Assembly (NCBI GenBank): GCA_023265735.1
Contig: JAHFSN010000127.1
Location: 1-6,473 of the forward strand
Source of the DNA: Spirochaetaceae bacterium
GTDB taxonomy: Bacteria; Spirochaetota; Spirochaetia; JABEVK01
Length of the DNA stretch: 6,473 nt
Reading direction: 5' to 3'
Below, piece by piece: positions 4,633 through 6,473 of this stretch. A model generated the notes under the pieces. That model saw nothing but the letters and a program-made list of their open reading frames with translations, was not told where the DNA came from and did no database searches. The first letter of the stretch is position 1. Every line of letters begins with the position of its first letter. The position numbers were made by a program, and so were the translations under genes.

Positions 4633-6021
4633 CTACAGATCCATGGGGAACTGCATGCCCTTGGGGCCCTTGAGCGTGAGCTTCCCCCGGGCATTGAGGA
4701 GATAGCGGTGGAATCGCACGAGCAGCCGCAGAGCCTCGTGATCGAGGGTTTGGACCTGGGTGACATCGAAGTGGAAGGTGCGCACCCCCCGTTTGAGTCT
4801 TGGGGCGATGTAAGATTTCAAATCCTTCAGGGTTGCCGCAGTCAAGGCGCCGTAGAGTCGGGCTTGGCCGGGAACCTTTGTGCTCTCAAAGATCTCGAGA
4901 GACATCAAGTCAGACATTTGCACGGGATGGAGGTCCCCCGTCATGAAGTCGTCGAGCTTCTTATTCGTGTTCCTCAACCGGGTGGCCAGGCCCTCGATGA
5001 TGGTCATGAACCAGCGGGGGATCTGGTAGGTATTCTTCCGAAATTCCTCGAGGTTGATGACGTACACTTGGCTTGACTTCGTCGCCCGGGCCGAGGCCGT
5101 CCTGGCTTTCCCCGAGATCAGAGCCATCTCTCCGACCACGTCGCCTTCTTCGGCAGTCCAGAGGACGATCTCGCGGTCTCGGACCGTTCGATAGAGGGAG
5201 AAGCTGCCCGTCTTCACCACGTACATTTCGGAGCCAGCTTCTCCCTGCCGAACCAAATGCTCGCCGTAGCCGATCCGCTTCAGGGGCGTTTCGGGAATTC
5301 GGATGATCTGTTGGAGTCCCTCGTGTTTCTGGAGCCTGTCGGCGATCAGCTGGACGTTTTCCAGCTGAATGATGCCGGTCGCCTCGGTCGACTGTTTCGC
5401 CAGCCCGACAACGGCATCGAGAGCCCGGCGTTGCACGTCGATCACGTTGGAAAAGCTGACAATCACCGGAGAGATTCCTTGGCGCCGGAGGCCATTGACC
5501 CGATCCACCAGGTCCTCGGAGCCCGGAACGTCCAGGAATCCCGAGAGAAAGAGACGCTGGGCGTCGGATTCCGGATAGTAGGCGATCTCCAGAGAGTGGG
5601 GAACGATGTTCACCACACCGGGAACCTTTCCCTCGAGACTTTCCACCGAATGGCCCTTTTCGTAGACCAGCCGATCGAGGGAACTCGTCGTGTTCTTCAG
5701 TCGGTCCGCCAGAACCCGGGCGATGCTCAGGGCCCATTCGGGCAATCCCAGGGTGTTCTGCCGGAACACGGATTCGGGGATGACGTTGAGCACCACGGGT
5801 TCGAGGGCGGTGGCCGTGGCGGTCCGGGGAGGGCCGATGATCAGTGCCATCTCGCCGAAGATGGCTCCAGGCCCCAGTTCGGCCAGGAGGACGTCACCCT
5901 CTCCCCGGGCGATCGAAATTCCCACTCGTCCCGACTGAATATGATAGACCTCGGCCGACGACTCTCCCTGACGGAAAATCACCTCGCCAGCGATCAACGT
6001 GCGCTTGTTGACGGCTTCCAT
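4633..6021 (-). CDS. Tandem cNMP-binding/STAS-like domain protein (cNMP-STAS-cNMP-STAS)
   Basis: This 462-residue protein has four predicted domains: a CRP-type cyclic-nucleotide-binding domain (about 5-125), a STAS-like domain (about 140-245), a second cNMP domain (about 250-362) and a second STAS-like domain (about 382-460). The phosphate-binding cassettes are FGEMAL with PRTAT (55-60, 65-69) and VGEMAL with ARTAS (296-301, 306-310). Both keep the Gly-Glu pair and the Arg, so binding of cAMP, cGMP or a related ligand is possible. No helix-turn-helix follows either cNMP domain, so it is unlikely to be a CRP-like transcription factor. The STAS-like segments (VIVSFSNVIDVQRRALDAVV and FHFDVTQVQTLDHEALRLLV) lack the Asp-Ser pair phosphorylated in SpoIIAA-type proteins. 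No signal peptide or membrane segment is seen, so it should be cytoplasmic. The ATG at 6021 is preceded by a modest AGGA. It follows clpB by 27 bp on the same strand and is probably co-transcribed with it. The cNMP domains are certain; the STAS assignment is weaker, especially for the first copy. Confidence 0.82.
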   Translation of the reverse strand: MEAVNKRTLIAGEVIFRQGESSAEVYHIQSGRVGISIARGEGDVLLAELGPGAIFGEMALIIGPPRTATATALEPVVLNVIPESVFRQNTLGLPEWALSIARVLADRLKNTTSSLDRLVYEKGHSVESLEGKVPGVVNIVPHSLEIAYYPESDAQRLFLSGFLDVPGSEDLVDRVNGLRRQGISPVIVSFSNVIDVQRRALDAVVGLAKQSTEATGIIQLENVQLIADRLQKHEGLQQIIRIPETPLKRIGYGEHLVRQGEAGSEMYVVKTGSFSLYRTVRDREIVLWTAEEGDVVGEMALISGKARTASARATKSSQVYVINLEEFRKNTYQIPRWFMTIIEGLATRLRNTNKKLDDFMTGDLHPVQMSDLMSLEIFESTKVPGQARLYGALTAATLKDLKSYIAPRLKRGVRTFHFDVTQVQTLDHEALRLLVRFHRYLLNARGKLTLKGPKGMQFPMDL

Positions 6022-6049
6022 GGGACCATCCTAATCCCAGTTCTCTTTT

Positions 6050-6473
6050 TCAGCCTTGCTTTTTCGTAAAGGTCAGTCCTTCGGGTCCTTTGTCGACCAC
6101 CAGGGCGTCGCCCTCGGTGAAGGCACCCTCCAGCAGTTTCTTCGACAGGGGGTTCTGGACGAGGCTCTGGATGGTCCGCTTCAGGGGTCGGGCCCCAAAG
6201 GCCGGGTCGTAACCCTCTTCGGCGAGGTAGGCCTTGGCCTCGGGGGTCACGGTCAGCGAGATGCGCTTCTCTTCCAGACGATCGGCCAGGAACTTCAGCT
6301 GCAGGTCGACGATGCCCACGATCTGCTCCTTGCCGAGCTTGCGGAACAGCACGATCTCGTCGATGCGGTTCAGGAACTCGGGACGGAACAGGCCCCGGAG
6401 GAGGCCGAAGACCTCCGTGCGGACATCTTCGGGGTCGGGGGCGTTCAGGATGAGGTCGCTGCCGATGTTGCTG
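6050..6473 (-). CDS. clpB: ATP-dependent chaperone/disaggregase ClpB, C-terminal fragment
   Basis: This is the last 140 residues or so of a minus-strand gene that continues beyond the right edge. The visible part begins in the second AAA+ domain with SNIGSDLIL, then FRPEFLNRIDEIVLF, the conserved stretch with the arginine finger. It ends with the D2 small domain, where YDPAFGARPLKRTIQSLVQN holds the GAR sensor-2 motif. ClpB proteins extract polypeptides from aggregates together with DnaK and are usually heat-induced. HslU, ClpA and ClpC share parts of this region, but the FRPEFLNRIDE and FGARPLKR wording, and a tail ending soon after the small domain, favour ClpB. The last residues read EGLTFTKKQG before a TGA at 6050-6052. 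The following gene starts 27 bp downstream, so they may share a transcript. The promoter and N-terminal domains are outside the window. Confidence 0.92.
   Translation of the reverse strand, partial: SNIGSDLILNAPDPEDVRTEVFGLLRGLFRPEFLNRIDEIVLFRKLGKEQIVGIVDLQLKFLADRLEEKRISLTVTPEAKAYLAEEGYDPAFGARPLKRTIQSLVQNPLSKKLLEGAFTEGDALVVDKGPEGLTFTKKQG

Noticed and set aside
5257..6069. 270-codon plus-strand frame opposite the cNMP/STAS gene
   Set aside because: It is antisense to a gene with two clear cNMP-binding cassettes and shows no domain of its own.
1..6473. Mobile element, CRISPR array, toxin-antitoxin pair or phage-defence cluster
   Set aside because: No transposase, integrase, array of direct repeats, tRNA target site or defence-type domain was seen on either strand.

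Overview
The window is G+C-rich bacterial DNA with dense coding and short intergenic gaps. Two families give the main anchors: the C-terminal end of an M32 metallocarboxypeptidase at the left edge and the C-terminal end of the ClpB disaggregase at the right edge. These, with Shine-Dalgarno starts and a two-cNMP-domain protein lacking any DNA-binding domain, fit a free-living chromosome. The sequence alone does not fix the phylum. No rRNA, tRNA, CRISPR array, insertion sequence or prophage gene is visible.

Left part, plus strand (1-2971). The M32 tail is followed by a membrane protein whose open frame begins inside the M32 3' end and has no ATG, GTG or TTG start for its first 70 or so codons. 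Then comes a drug-resistance-type module: a TetR-family repressor and a DHA2-type major facilitator exporter. A near-palindromic operator sequence lies upstream of each of these two genes. This predicts that the repressor controls both itself and the pump.

Middle (3054-4408). An XRE/MmyB-type regulator on the plus strand runs into a minus-strand NAD(P)H-dependent FMN reductase, and their 3' ends overlap by 19 bp. Regulators of this type often lie near oxidoreductases, so a functional link is plausible but not shown.

The 224-bp gap at 4409-4632 holds the promoter side of the reductase and the 3' flank of the next gene. It contains several inverted repeats.

Right part, minus strand (4633-6473). 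clpB is followed after 27 bp by a 462-residue protein built as cNMP-binding domain, STAS-like domain, cNMP-binding domain, STAS-like domain. The two cNMP domains align without gaps at a constant offset of 241 residues, so the protein is an internal duplication. It has no HTH and probably acts as a protein-protein switch rather than a transcription factor. Its tight linkage to clpB is the most unusual arrangement in the window. Otherwise the content is ordinary chromosomal and efflux/redox genes, and I see no clear new multi-gene system.
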